A DNA stretch of 64,000 nt from the NCBI GenBank assembly GCA_936450465.1, contig OW388296.1, positions 33,239,875 through 33,303,874 of the forward strand. The letters are read 5' to 3'. The notes under the pieces are model-generated. The model made no database searches and was not told the origin of the DNA. It saw nothing but the letters and a program-made list of their open reading frames with translations. Position 1 is the first letter of the stretch, and each line of letters begins with the position of its first letter. This DNA is from Gibbula magus (taxonomy: Eukaryota; Mollusca; Gastropoda; Trochida; Trochidae). Shown piece after piece: positions 49,254 to 62,096 of this stretch. Position numbers and translations under genes: made by a program.

Positions 49254-52200
49254 ATATAGATTAAAAAGTAAGACAGATAGAGGAAATCCGAAATAACCAT
49301 TCGATAGAACACAAGGTAATGAACATCTCAGCCAAGTTTGGTCCTGAAATATGCAGTTTGAAAAAAGTTATTAGCCTCGCTGTCAAGTAATGTAGTTTGT
49401 GGTCTTCTTTGACTTAGAATAATTTCCGTGTTTTTGTGCCAAATTGGCTATGCGACTCTCTGTAAGAGTGAATATAGATTAAAAAGTAAGACAGATAGAG
49501 GAAATCCGAAATAACCATTCGATAGAACACAAGGTAATGAACATCTCAGCAAAGTTTGGTCCTGAAATATGCAGTTTGAAGAAAGTTATTAGCCTCGCTG
49601 TCAAGTAATGTAGTTTGTGGTCTTCTTTGACTTAGAATAATTTCCGAGTTTTTCGGCCAAATTGGCTATGCGACTCTCTGTAAGAGTGAATATAGATTAA
49701 AAAGTAAGACAGATAGAGGAAATCCGAAATAACCATTCGATAGAACACAAGGTTATGAACATCTCAGCAAAGTGTTGTCCTGAAATATGCAGTTTGAAGA
49801 AAGTTATTAGCCTCGCTGTCAAGTAATGTAGTTTGTGGTCTTCTTTGACTTAGAATAATTTCCGTGTTTTTGGGCCAAATTGGTTATGCGACTCTCTGTA
49901 AGAATGAATATAAATTAAAAAGTAAGACAGATAGAGGAAATCCGAAATAACCATTCGATAGAACACAAGGTTATGAACATCTCAGCAAAGTGTTGTCCTG
50001 AAATATGCAGTTTGAAGAAAGTTATTAGCCTCGCTGTCAAGTAATGTAGTTTGTGGTCTTCTTTGACTTAGAATAATTTCCGTGTTTTTGGGCCAAATTG
50101 GTCATGCGACTCTCTGTAAGAGTGAATATAAATTAAAAAGTAAGACAGATAGAGGAAATCCGAAGTAACCATTCGATAGAACACAAGGTTATGAACATCT
50201 CAGCAAGGTGTTGTCCTGAAATATGCAGTTTGAAGAAAGTTATTAGCCTCGCTGTCAAGTAATGTAGTTTGTGGTCTTCTTTGACTTAGAATAATTTCCG
50301 TGTTTTTGGGCCAAATTGGCTATGCGACTCTCTGTAAGAGTGAATATAGATTAAAAAGTAAGACAGATAGAGGAAATCCGAAATAACCATTCGATAGAAC
50401 ACAAGGTAATGAACATCTCAGCAAAGTTTGGTCCTGAAATATGCAGTTTGAAGAAAGTTATTAGCCTCGCTGTCAAGTAATGTAGTTTGTGGTCTTCTTT
50501 GACTTAGAATAATTTCCGTGTTTTTGTGCCAAATTGGCTATGCGACTCTCTGTAAGAGTGAATATAGATTAAAAAGTAAGACAGATAGAGGAAATCCGAA
50601 ATAACCATTCGATAGAACACAAGGTAATGAACATCTCATCCAAGTTTGGTCCTGAAATATGCAGTTTGAAGATAGTTATTAGCCTCGCTGTCAAGTAATG
50701 TAGTTTGTGGTCTTCTTTGACTTAGAATAATTTCCGTGTTTTTGGGCCAAATTGGCTATGCGACTCTCTGTAAGAGTGAATATAGATTAAAAAGTAAGAC
50801 AGATAGAGGAAATCCGAAATAACCATTCGATAGAACACAAGGTTATGAACATCTCATCCAAGTTTGGTCCTGAAATATGCAGTTTGAAGAAAGTTATTAG
50901 CCTCGCTGTCAAGTAATGTAGTTTGTGGTCTTCTTTGACTTAGAATAATTTCCGTGTTGTTCGGCCAAATTGGCTATGCGACTCTCTGTAAGAGTGAATA
51001 TAGATTAAAAAGTAAGACAGATAGAGGAAATCCGAAATAACCATTCGATAGAACACAAGGTTATGAACATCTCAGCCAAGTTTGGTCCTGAAATATGCAG
51101 TTTGAAGAAAGTTATTAGCCTCGCTGTCAAGTAATGTAGTTTGTGGTCTTCTTTGACTTAGAATAATTTCCGTGTTTTTCGGCCAAATTGGCTATGCGAC
51201 TCTCTGTAAGAGTGAATATAGATTAAAAAGTAAGACAGATAGAGGAAATCCGAAATAACCATTCGATAGAACACAAGGTAATGAACATCTCAGCCAAGTT
51301 TGGTCCTGAAATATGCAGTTTGAAAAAAGTTATTAGCCTCGCTGTCAAGTAATGTAGTTTGTGGTCTTCTTTGACTTAGAATAATTTCCGTGTTTTTGTG
51401 CCAAATTGGCTATGCGACTCTCTGTAAGAGTGAATATAGATTAAAAAGTAAGACAGATAGAGGAAATCCGAAATAACCATTCGATAGAACACAAGGTAAT
51501 GAACATCTCAGCAAAGTTTGGTCCTGAAATATGCAGTTTGAAGAAAGTTATTAGCCTCGCTGTCAAGTAATGTAGTTTGTGGTCTTCTTTGACTTAGAAT
51601 AATTTCCGAGTTTTTCGGCCAAATTGGCTATGCGACTCTCTGTAAGAGTGAATATAGATTAAAAAGTAAGACAGATAGAGGAAATCCGAAATAACCATTC
51701 GATAGAACACAAGGTTATGAACATCTCAGCAAAGTGTTGTCCTGAAATATGCAGTTTGAAGAAAGTTATTAGCCTCGCTGTCAAGTAATGTAGTTTGTGG
51801 TCTTCTTTGACTTAGAATAATTTCCGTGTTTTTGGGCCAAATTGGTTATGCGACTCTCTGTAAGAATGAATATAAATTAAAAAGTAAGACAGATAGAGGA
51901 AATCCGAAATAACCATTCGATAGAACACAAGGTTATGAACATCTCAGCAAAGTGTTGTCCTGAAATATGCAGTTTGAAGAAAGTTATTAGCCTCGCTGTC
52001 AAGTAATGTAGTTTGTGGTCTTCTTTGACTTAGAATAATTTCCGTGTTTTTGGGCCAAATTGGTCATGCGACTCTCTGTAAGAGTGAATATAAATTAAAA
52101 AGTAAGACAGATAGAGGAAATCCGAAGTAACCATTCGATAGAACACAAGGTTATGAACATCTCAGCAAGGTGTTGTCCTGAAATATGCAGTTTGAAGAAA

Positions 52201-53177
52201 GTTATTAGCCTCGCTGTCAAGTAATGTAGTTTGTGGTCTTCTTTGACTTAGAATAATTTCCGTGTTTTTGGGCCAAATTGGCTATGCGACTCTCTGTAAG
52301 AGTGAATATAGATTAAAAAGTAAGACAGATAGAGGAAATCCGAAATAACCATTCGATAGAACACAAGGTAATGAACATCTCAGCAAAGTTTGGTCCTGAA
52401 ATATGCAGTTTGAAGAAAGTTATTAGCCTCGCTGTCAAGTAATGTAGTTTGTGGTCTTCTTTGACTTAGAATAATTTCCGTGTTTTTGTGCCAAATTGGC
52501 TATGCGACTCTCTGTAAGAGTGAATATAGATTAAAAAGTAAGACAGATAGAGGAAATCCGAAATAACCATTCGATAGAACACAAGGTAATGAACATCTCA
52601 TCCAAGTTTGGTCCTGAAATATGCAGTTTGAAGATAGTTATTAGCCTCGCTGTCAAGTAATGTAGTTTGTGGTCTTCTTTGACTTAGAATAATTTCCGTG
52701 TTTTTGGGCCAAATTGGCTATCCGACTCTCTGTAAGAGTGAATATAGATTAAAAAGTAAGACAGATAGAGGAAATCCGAAATAACCATTCGATAGAACAC
52801 AAGGTTATGAACATCTCATCCAAGTTTGGTCCTGAAATATGCAGTTTGAAGAAAGTTATTAGCCTCGCTGTCAAGTAATGTAGTTTGTGGTCTTCTTTGA
52901 CTTAGAATAATTTCCGTGTTGTTCGGCCAAATTGGCTATGCGACTCTCTGTAAGAGTGAATATAGATTAAAAAGTAAGACAGATAGAGGAAATCCGAAAT
53001 AACCATTCGATAGAACACAAGGTTATGAACATCTCAGCCAAGTTTGGTCCTGAAATATGCAGTTTGAAGAAAGTTATTAGCCTCGCTGTCAAGTAATGTA
53101 GTTTGTGGTCTTCTTTGACTTAGAATAATTTCCGTGTTTTTCGGCCAAATTGGCTATGCGACTCTCTGTAAGAGTGA
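49254..53177 (+). repeat. Tandem 9-mer duplication, 1962 bp per copy, nearly identical
   Basis: Copies 49254-51215 and 51216-53177 are adjacent with offset 9 x 218. Matching private marks are AGAATGAATATAAATT (49901/51863), TTGGTCATGCG (50101/52063), CAGCAAGGTGTTG (50201/52163) and CCGAGTTTTTCGG. The only difference I noticed is CTATGCG near 50758 against CTATCCG near 52720, so this looks like one of the youngest duplications in the window. Its last three monomers are a zone C block (see 50562-51215). Confidence 0.92.
50562..51215 (+). repeat. Zone C three-monomer block inside zone D
   Basis: Three monomers (CTCATCC/GATAG; CTCATCC with TTGTTCGG; plain with TTTTCGG) match 42711-43364 in the same order, 7851 bp upstream, and are repeated at 52524-53177 by the 9-mer. 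TTGTTCGG and CTCATCC are otherwise zone C marks. The phase and the 218-bp register are kept, so the block moved by homologous exchange or conversion rather than by insertion at a random site. Confidence 0.75.
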
Positions 53178-55133
53178 ATATAGATTAAAAAGTAAGACAG
53201 ATAGAGGAAATCCGAAATAACCATTCGATAGAACACAAGGTAATGAACATCTCAGCAAAGTTTGGTCCTGAAATATGCAGTTTGAAGAAAGTTATTAGCC
53301 TCGCTGTCAAGTAATGTAGTTTGTGGTCTTCTTTGACTTAGAATAATTTCCGTGTTTTTCGGCCAAATTGGCTATGCGACTCTCTGTTAGAGTGAATATA
53401 GATTAAAAAGTAAGACAGATAGAGGAAATCCGAAATAACCATTCGATAGAACACAAGGTAATGAACATCTCAGCCAAGTTTAGTCCTGAAATATGCAGTT
53501 TGAAAAAAGTTATTAGTCTCGCTGTCAAGTAATGTAGTTTGTGGTCTTCTTTGACTTAGAATAATTTCCGTGTTTTTCGGCCAAATTGGCTATGCGACTC
53601 TGTAAGAGTGAATATAGATTAAAAAGTAAGACAGATAGAGGAAATCCGAAATAACCATTCGATAGAACACAAGGTAATGAACATCTCAGCCAAGTTTGGT
53701 CCTGAAATATGCAGTTTGAAAAAAGTTATTAGCCTCGCTGTCAAGTAATGTAGTTTGTGGTCTTCTTTGACTTAGAATAATTTCCGTGTTTTTGGGCCAA
53801 ATTGGCTATGCGACTCTCTGTAAGAGTGAATATAGATTAAAAAGTAAGACAGATAGAGGAAATCCGAAATAACCATTCGATAGAACACAAGGTAATGAAC
53901 ATCTCAGCAAAGTTTGGTCCTGAAATATGCAGTTTGAAGAAAGTTATTAGCCTCGCTGTCAAGTAATGTAGTTTGTGGTCTTCTTTGACTTAGAATAATT
54001 TCCGTGTTTTTGGGCCAAATTGGTTATGCGACTCTCTGTAAGAGTGAATATAAATTAAAAAGTAAGACAGATAGAGGAAATCCGAAATAACCATTCGATA
54101 GAACACAAGGTAATGAACATCTCAGCCAAGTTTGGTCCTGAAATATGCAGTTTGAAAAAATTTATTAGTCTCGCTGTCAAGTAATGTAGTTTGTGGTCTT
54201 CTTTGACTTAGAATAATTTCCGTGTTTTTGTGCCAAATTGGCTATGCGACTCTCTGTAAGAGTGAATATAGATTAAAAAGTAAGACAGATAGAGGAAATC
54301 CGAAATAACCATTCGATAGAACACAAGGTAATGAACATCTCAGCCAAGTTTGGTCCTGAAATATGCAGTTTGAAAAAATTTATTAGTCTCGCTGTCAAGT
54401 AATGTAGTTTGTGGTCTTCTTTGACTTAGAATAATTTCCGTGTTTTTGGGCCAAATTGGTTATGCGACTCTGTAAGAGTGAATATAGATTAAAAAGTAAG
54501 ACAGATAGAGGAAATCCGAAATAACCATTCGATAGAACACAAGGTAATGAACATCTCAGCCAAGTTTGGTCCTGAAATATGCAGTTTGAAAAAAGTTATT
54601 AGTCTCGCTGTCAAGTAATGTAGTTTGTGGTCTTCTTTGACTTAGAATAATTTCCGTGTTTTTGTGCCAAATTGGCTATGCGACTCTCTGTAAGAGTGAA
54701 TATAGATTGAAAAGTAAGACAGATAGAGGAAATCCGAAATAACCATTCGATAGAACACAAGGTAATGAACATCTCAGCCAAGTTTGGTCCTGAAATATGC
54801 AGTTTGAAAAAAGTTATTAGTCTCGCTGTCAAGTAATGTAGTTTGTGGTCTTCTTTGACTTAGAATAATTTCCGTGTTTTTCGGCCAAATTGGCTATGCG
54901 ACTCTGTAAGAGTGAATATAGATTAAAAAGTAAAACAGATAGAGGAAATCCGAAATAACCATTCGATAGAACACAAGGTTTTGAACATCTTAGCCAAGTT
55001 TGATCCTGAAATATGCAGTTTGAAGAAAGTTATTAGCCTCGCTGTCAAGTAATGTAGTTTGTGGTCTTCTTTGACTTAGAATAATGTCTGTGTTTTTGGG
55101 CCAAATTGGCTATGCGACTCTCTGTAAGAGTGA

Positions 55134-56439
55134 ATATAGATTAAAAAGTAAGACAGATAGAGGAAATCCGAAATAACCATTCGATAGAACACAAGGTAAT
55201 GAACATCTCAGCCAAGTTTGGTCCTGAAATATGCAGTTTGAAAAAGTTATTAGCCTCGCTGTCAAGTAATGTAGTTTGTGGTCTTCTTTGACTTAGAATA
55301 ATTTCCGTGTTTTTGTGCCAAATTTGCTATGCGACTCTCTGTAAGAGTGAATATAGATTAAAAAGTAAGACAGATAGAGGAAATCCGAAATAACCATTCG
55401 ATAGAACACAAGGTTATGAACATCTCAGCCAAGTTTGGTCCTGAAATATGCAGTTTGAAGAAAGTTATTAGCTTCGCTGTCAAGTAATGTAGTTTGTGGT
55501 CTTCTTTGACTTAGAATAATTTCCGTGTTTTTGGGCCAAATTGGCTATGCGACTCTCTGTAAGAGTGAATATAGATTAAAAAGTAAGACAGATAGAGGAA
55601 ACCCGAAATAACCATTCGATAGAACACAAGGTAATGAACATCTCAGCCAAGTTTGGTCCTGAAATATGCAGTTTGAAGAAAGTTATTAGCCTCGCTGTCA
55701 AGTAATGTAGTTTGTGGTCTTCTTTGACTTAGAATAATGTCTGTGTTTTTGGGCCAAATTGGCTATGCGACTCTCTGTAAGAGTGAATATAGATTAAAAA
55801 GTAAGACAGATAGAGGAAATCCGAAATAACCATTCGATAGAACACAAGGTAATGAACATCTCAGCCAAGTTTGGTCCTGAAATATGCAGTTTGAAAAAGT
55901 TATTAGCCTCGCTGTCAAGTAATGTAGTTTGTGGTCTTCTTTGACTTAGAATAATTTCCGTGTTTTTGTGCCAAATTTGCTATGCGACTCTCTGTAAGAG
56001 TGAATATAGATTAAAAAGTAAGACAGATAGAGGAAATCCGAAATAACCATTCGATAGAACACAAGGTTATGAACATCTCAGCCAAGTTTGGTCCTGAAAT
56101 ATGCAGTTTGAAGAAAGTTATTAGCTTCGCTGTCAAGTAATGTAGTTTGTGGTCTTCTTTGACTTAGAATAATTTCCGTGTTTTTGGGCCAAATTGGCTA
56201 TGCGACTCTCTGTAAGAGTGAATATAGATTAAAAAGTAAGACAGATAGAGGAAACCCGAAATAACCATTCGATAGAACACAAGGTAATGAACATCTCAGC
56301 CAAGTTTGGTCCTGAAATATGCAGTTTGAAGAAAGTTATTAGTCTCGCTGTCAAGTAATGTAGTTTGTGGTCTTCTTTGACTTAGAATAATTTCCGTGTT
56401 TTTGTGCCAAATTGGCTATGCGACTCTCTGTAAGAGTGA
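55134..56439 (+). repeat. Tandem trimer duplication, 653 bp per copy
   Basis: Copies 55134-55786 and 55787-56439 are adjacent. The first monomer of each has the one-base loss in the A run (TTTGAAAAAGTT) and AAATTTGCTATGCG, the second AGCTTCG, the third GAAACCCG. The offset is 654 - 1 = 653. The third monomer of copy 2 has changed to AGTCTCG with TTCCG and TTTGTG. Confidence 0.88.
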
Positions 56440-57196
56440 ATATAGATTAAAAAGTAAGACGGATAGAGGAAATCCGAAATAACCATTCGATAGAACATAA
56501 GGTAATGAACATCTCAGCCAAGTTTGGTCCTGAACTATGCAGTTTGAAGATAGTTATTAGCCTCGCTGTCAAGTAATGTAGTTTGTGGTCTTCTTTGACT
56601 TAGAATAATGTCTGTGTGTTTGGGCCAAATTGGCTATGCGACTCTCTGTAAGAGTGAATATAGATTAAAAAGTAAGACAGATAGAGGAAATCCGAAATAA
56701 CCATTCGATAGAACACAAGGTAATGAACATCTCAGCCAAGTGTTGTCCTGAAATATGCAGTTTGAAGAAAGTTATTAGCCTCGCTGTCAAGTAATGTAGT
56801 TTGTGGTCTTCTTTGACTTAGAATAATGTCCGTGTTTGTTTGCCAAATTGGCTCTGCGACTCTGTAAGAGTGAATATAGATTAAAAAGTAAGACAGATAG
56901 AGGAAATCCGAAATAACCATTCGATAGAACACAAGGTTATGAACATCTTAGCCAAGTTTGATCCTGAAATATGCAGTTTGAACAAAGTTATTAGCCTCGC
57001 TGTCAAGTAATGTAGTTTGTGGTCTTCTTTGACTAAGAATAATTTCTGTGTTTTTGGGCCAAATTGGCTATGCGACTCTCTGTAAGAGTGAATACAGATT
57101 AAAAAGTAAGACAGATAGAGGAATCCGAAATAACCATTCGATAGAACACAAGGTAAAGAACATCTCAGCAAAGTGTTGTCCTGAAATATGCAGTTT
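56440..57196 (+). repeat. Cluster of divergent monomers in zone D
   Basis: Over about 3.5 monomers private changes pile up: GACGGATAG, AACATAAGG, GAACTATGC, GTCTGTGTGTTTGGG, GTTTGTTTGCC with CTCTGCG, GAACATCTTAGCC with TTTGATCC, GAACAAAG, GACTAAGAATAA, GAATACAG, a one-base loss (GAGGAATCCG) and GGTAAAGAAC. The neighbours on both sides are much closer to consensus. A less homogenised island of this kind may mark an older part of the array. The changes also remove stop codons and create the longest chance reading frame of the window. Confidence 0.7.
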
Positions 57197-59486
57197 GAAG
57201 AAAGTTATTAGCCTCGCTGTCAATTAATGTAGTTTGTGGTCTTCTTTGACTTAGAATAATTTCAGTGTTTTTCGGCCAAATTGGCTATGCGACTCTCTGT
57301 AAGAGTGAATATAGATTAAAAAGTTAGACAGATAGAGGAAATCCGAAATAACCATTCGATAGAACACAAGGTTATGAACATCTCAGCCAAGTTTGGTCCT
57401 GAAATATGCAGTTTGAAGAAAGTTATTAGCCTCGCTGTCAAGTAATGTAGTTTGTGGTCTTCTTTGACTTAGAATAATTTCCGTGTTTTTCGGCCAAATT
57501 GGCTATGCGACTCTCTGTAAGAGTGAATATAAATTAAAAAGTAAGACAGATAGAGGAAATCCGAAATAACCATTCGATAGAACACAAGGTAATGAACATC
57601 TCATCCAAGTTTGGTCCTGAAATATGCAGTTTGAAGATAGTTATTAGCCTCGCTGTCAAGTAATGTAGTTTGTGGTCTTCTTTGACTTAGAATAATGTCT
57701 GTGTTTTTGGGCCAAATTGGCTATGCGACTCTCTGTAAGAGTGAATATAGATTAAAAAGTAAGACAGATAGAGGAAATCCGAAATAACCATTCGATAGAA
57801 CACAAGGTTATGAACATCTCAGCAAAGTGTTGTCCTGAAATATGCAGTTTGAAGAAAGTTATTAGCCTCGCTGTCAAGTAATGTAGTTTGTGGTCTTCTT
57901 TGACTTAGAATAATTTCCGTGTTTTTGGGCCAAATTGGCTATGCGACTCTCTGTAAGAGTGAATATAGATTAAAAAGTAAGACAGATAGAGGAAATCCGA
58001 AATAACCATTCGATAGAACACAAGGTAATGAACATCTCAGCAAAGTTTGGTCCTGAAATATGCAGTTTGAAGAAAGTTATTAGCCTCGCTGTCAAGTAAT
58101 GTAGTTTGTGGTCTTCTTTGACTTAGAATAATGTCCGTGCTTTTCGGCCAAATTGGCTATGCGACTCTCTGTAAGAGTGAATATAGATTAGAAAGTAAGA
58201 CAGATAGAGGAAATCCGAAATAACCATTCGATAGAACACAAGGTTATGAACATCTCAGCCAAGTTTGGTCCTGAAATATGCAGTTTGAAGAAAGTTATTA
58301 GCCTCGCTGTCAAGTAATGTAGTTTGTGGTCTTCTTTGACTTAGAATAATTTCCGTGTTTTTGTGCCAAATTGGCTATACGACTCTCTGTAAGAGTGAAT
58401 ATAGATTAAAAAGTAAGACAGATAAAGGAAATCCGAAATAACCATTCGATTGAACACAAGGTAATGAACATCTCAGCCAAGTTTGGTCCTGAAATATGCA
58501 GTTTGAAGATAGTTATTAGCTTCGCTGTCAAGTAATGTAGTTTGTGGTCTTCTTTGATTTAGAATAATTTCCGTGTTTTTGGGCCAAATTGGCTATGCGA
58601 CTCTCTGTAAGAGTGAATATAGATTAATAAGTAAGACAGATAGAGGAAATCCGAAATAACCATTCGATAGAACACAAGGTAATGAACATCTCAGCAAAGT
58701 TTGGTCCTGAAATATGCAGTTTGAAAAAAGTTATTAGCCTCGCTGTCAAGTAATGTAGTTTGTGGTCTACTTTGACTTAGAATAATTTCCTTGTTTTTGT
58801 GCCAAATTGGCTATGCGACTCTCTGTAAGAGTGAATATAGATTAAAAAGTAAGACAGATAGAGGAAATCCGAAATAACCATTCGATAGAACACAAGGTAA
58901 TGAACATCTCAGCAAAGTTTGGTCCTGAAATATGCAGTTTGAAAAAAGTTATTAGCCTCGCTGTCAAGTAATGTAGTTTGTGGTCTTCTTTGACTTAGAA
59001 TAATTTCCGTATTTTTCGGCCAAATTGGCTATGCGACTCTGTAAGAGTGAATATAGATTAAAAAGTAAGACAGATAGAGGAAATCCGAAATAACCATTCG
59101 ATAGAACACAAGGTTATGAACATCTCAGCCAAGTTTGGTCCTGAAATATGCAGTTTGAAGAAAGTTATTAGCCTCGCTTTCAAGTAATGTAGTTTGTGGT
59201 CTTCTTTGCATTAGAATAATTTCTGTGTTTTTGGGCCAAATTGGCTATGCGACTCTCTGTAAGAGTGAATATAGATTAAAGAGTAAGACAGATAGAGGAA
59301 ATCCGAAATAACCATTCGATAGAACACAAGGTTATGAACATCTCAGCAAAGTGTTGTCCTGAAATATGCAGTTTGAAGAAAGTTATTAGCCTCGCTGTCA
59401 AGTAATGTAGTTTGTGGTCTTCTTTGACTTAGAATAATTTCCGTGTTTTTGGGCCAAATTGGTTATGCGACTCTCTGTAAGAGTGA

Positions 59487-61226
59487 ATATAAATTAAAAA
59501 GTAAGACAGATAGAGGAAATCCGAAATAACCATTCGATAGAACACAAGGTAATGAACATCTCAGCAAAGTTTGGTCCTGAAATATGCAGTTTGAAAAAAG
59601 TTATTAGTCTCGCTGTCAAGTAATGTAGTTTGTGGTCTTCTTTGACTTAGAATCATTTCCGTGTTTTTCGGCCAAATTGGCTATGCGACTCTGTAAGAGT
59701 GAATATAGATTAAAAAGTAAGACAGAGAGAGGAAATCCGAAATAACCATTCGATAGAACACAAGGTAATGAACATCTCAGCCAAGTTTGGTCCTGAAATA
59801 TGCAGTTTGAAAAAAGTTATTAGTCTCGCTGTCAAGTAATGTAGTTTGTGGTCTTCTTTGACTTAGAATAATTTCCGTGTTTTTGTGCCAAATTGGCTAT
59901 GCGACTCTCTGTAAGAGTGAATATAGATTAAAAAGTAAGACAGATAGAGGAAATCCGAAATAACCATTCGATAGAACACAAGGTAATGAACATCTCAGCA
60001 AAGTTTGGTCCTGAAATATGCAGTTTGAAGAAAGTTATTAGTCTCGCTGTCAAGTAATGTAGTTTGTGGTCTTCTTTGACTTAGAATAATTTCCGTGTTT
60101 TTGTGCCAAATTGGCTATGCGACTCTCTGTAAGAGTGAATATAGATTAAAAAGTAAGACAGATAGAGGAAATCTGAAATAACCATTAGATAGAACACAAG
60201 GTAATGAACATCTCAGCCAAGTTTTGTCCTGAAATATGCAGTTTGAAGATAGTTATTAGCCTCGCTGTCAAGTAATGTAGTTTGTGGTCTTCTTTGACTT
60301 AGAATAATTTCCGTGTTTTTGGGCCAAATTGGTTATGCGACTCTCTGTAAGAGTGAATATAAATTAAAAAGTAAGACAGATAGAGGAAATCCGAAATAAC
60401 CATTCGATAGAACACAAGGTAATGAACATCTCAGCAAAGTTTGGTCCTGAAATATGCAGTTTGAAAAAAGTTATTAGTCTCGCTGTCAAGTAATGTAGTT
60501 TGTGGTCTTCTTTGACTTAGAATCATTTCCGTGTTTTTCGGCCAAATTGGCTATGCGACTCTGTAAGAGTGAATATAGATTAAAAAGTAAGACAGAGAGA
60601 GGAAATCCGAAATAACCATTCGATAGAACACAAGGTAATGAACATCTCAGCCAAGTTTGGTCCTGAAATATGCAGTTTGAAAAAAGTTATTAGTCTCGCT
60701 GTCAAGTAATGTAGTTTGTGGTCTTCTTTGACTTAGAATAATTTCCGTGTTTTTGTGCCAAATTGGCTTTGCGACTCTCTGTAAGAGTGAATATAGATTA
60801 AAAAGTAAGACAGATAGAGGAAATCCGAAATAACCATTCGATAGAACACAAGGTAATGAACATCTCAGCAAAGTTTGGTCCTGAAATATGCAGTTTGAAG
60901 AAAGTTATTAGCCTCGCTGTCAAGTAATGTAGTTTGTGGTCTTCTTTGACTTAGAATAATTTCCGTGTTTTTCGGCCAAATTGGCTATGCGACTCTCTGT
61001 AAGAGTGAATATAGATTAAAAAGTAAGACAGATAGAGGAAATCTGAAATAACCATTAGATAGAACACAAGGTAATGAACATCTCAGCCAAGTTTTGTCCT
61101 GAAATATGCAGTTTGAAGATAGTTATTAGCCTCGCTGTCAAGTAATGTAGTTTGTGGTCTTCTTTGACTTAGAATAATGTCTGTGTTTTTGGGCAAAATT
61201 GGCTATGCGACTCTCTGTAAGAGTGA
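59487..61226 (+). repeat. Tandem 4-mer duplication, 870 bp per copy
   Basis: Copies 59487-60356 and 60357-61226 are adjacent. Order: ATATAAATTA monomer with AGTCTCG, AATCATTTCC and the CT deletion; GAGAGAGG monomer; GGTAATG/CAAAG monomer; monomer with ATCTGAAATAACCATTAGAT and GTTTTGTCC. AATCATTTCC lies at 59651 and 60521 (870 apart) and again at 61609 (a partial third copy five monomers on). The same first two monomers also occur at 46.4 and 47.3 kb. Confidence 0.85.
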
Positions 61227-62096
61227 ATATAGATTAAAAAGTAAGACAGATAGAGGAAATCCGAAATAACCATTCGATAGAACACAAGGTTATGAACATC
61301 TCAGCAAAGTGTTGTCCTGAAATATGCAGTTTGAAGAAAGTTATTAGCCTCGCTGTCAAGTAATGTAGTTTGTGGTCTTCTTTGACTTAGAATAATTTCC
61401 GTGTTTTTGGGCCAAATTGGTTATGCGACTCTCTGTCAGAGTGAATATAAATTAAAAAGTAAGACAGATAGAGGAAATCCGAAATAACCATTCGATAGAA
61501 CACAAGGTAATGAACATCTCAGCAAAGTTTGGTCCTGAAATATGCAGTTTGAAAAAAGTTATTAGTCTCGCTGTCAAGTAATATAGTTTGTGGTCTTCTT
61601 TGACTTAGAATCATTTCCGTGTTTTTCGGCCAAATTGGCTATGCGACTCTGTAAGAGTGAATATAGATTAAAAAATAAGACAGAGAGAGGAAATCCGAAA
61701 TAACCATTCGATAGAACACAAGGTAATGAACATCTCAGCCAAGTTTGGTCCTGAAATATGCAGTTTGAAAAAAGTTATTAGCCTCGCTGTCAAGTAATGT
61801 AGTTTGTGGTCTTCTTTGACTTAGAATAATTTCCGTGTTTTTGTGCCAAATTGGCTATGCGACTCTCTGTAAGAGTGAATATAGATTAAAAAGTAAGACA
61901 GATATAGGAAATCCGAAATAACCATTCGATAGAACACAAGGTAATGAACATCTCAGCAAAGTTTGGTCCTAAAATATGCAGTTTGAAGAAAGTTATTAGC
62001 CTCGCTGTCAAGTAATGTAGTTTGTGGTCTTCTTTGACTTAGAATAATTTCCGTGTTTTTCGGCCAAATTGGCTATGCGACTCTCTGTAAGAGTGA

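Larger units (their letters stand above)
3682..61652 (+). repeat. CT-deleted 216-bp monomer variant, 20 scattered copies
   Basis: In 20 monomers GACTCTCTGTAAG reads GACTCTGTAAG. The first A of ACTCTG lies at 3690, 4342, 5430, 7826, 8914, 10220, 11308, 13922, 46624, 47500, 47934, 48150, 53597, 54467, 54901, 56859, 59036, 59688, 60558 and 61646. In 18 of them the upstream sequence is TTTTCGGCC, and most also carry GAAAAAAG at sites 107-114, so the variant travels as a linked haplotype. None is found between 13.9 and 46.6 kb. Confidence 0.88.

Noticed and set aside
49254..53177. Assembly artefact explaining the near-identical duplications
   Set aside because: Not adopted as the main reading, because several duplications of different lengths carry independent differences between copies. 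It cannot be excluded for the 9-mer without long reads.
56732..57171. Overlapping reverse-strand reading frames of 66 and 96 codons
   Set aside because: They arise from private substitutions and one-base loss in the divergent island; two frames overlap on the same strand. They are hydrophobic, low in sequence information and without homologous motifs. The 74-codon frame at 60647-60871 and the 66-codon frame at 20769-20969 are rejected for the same reasons.
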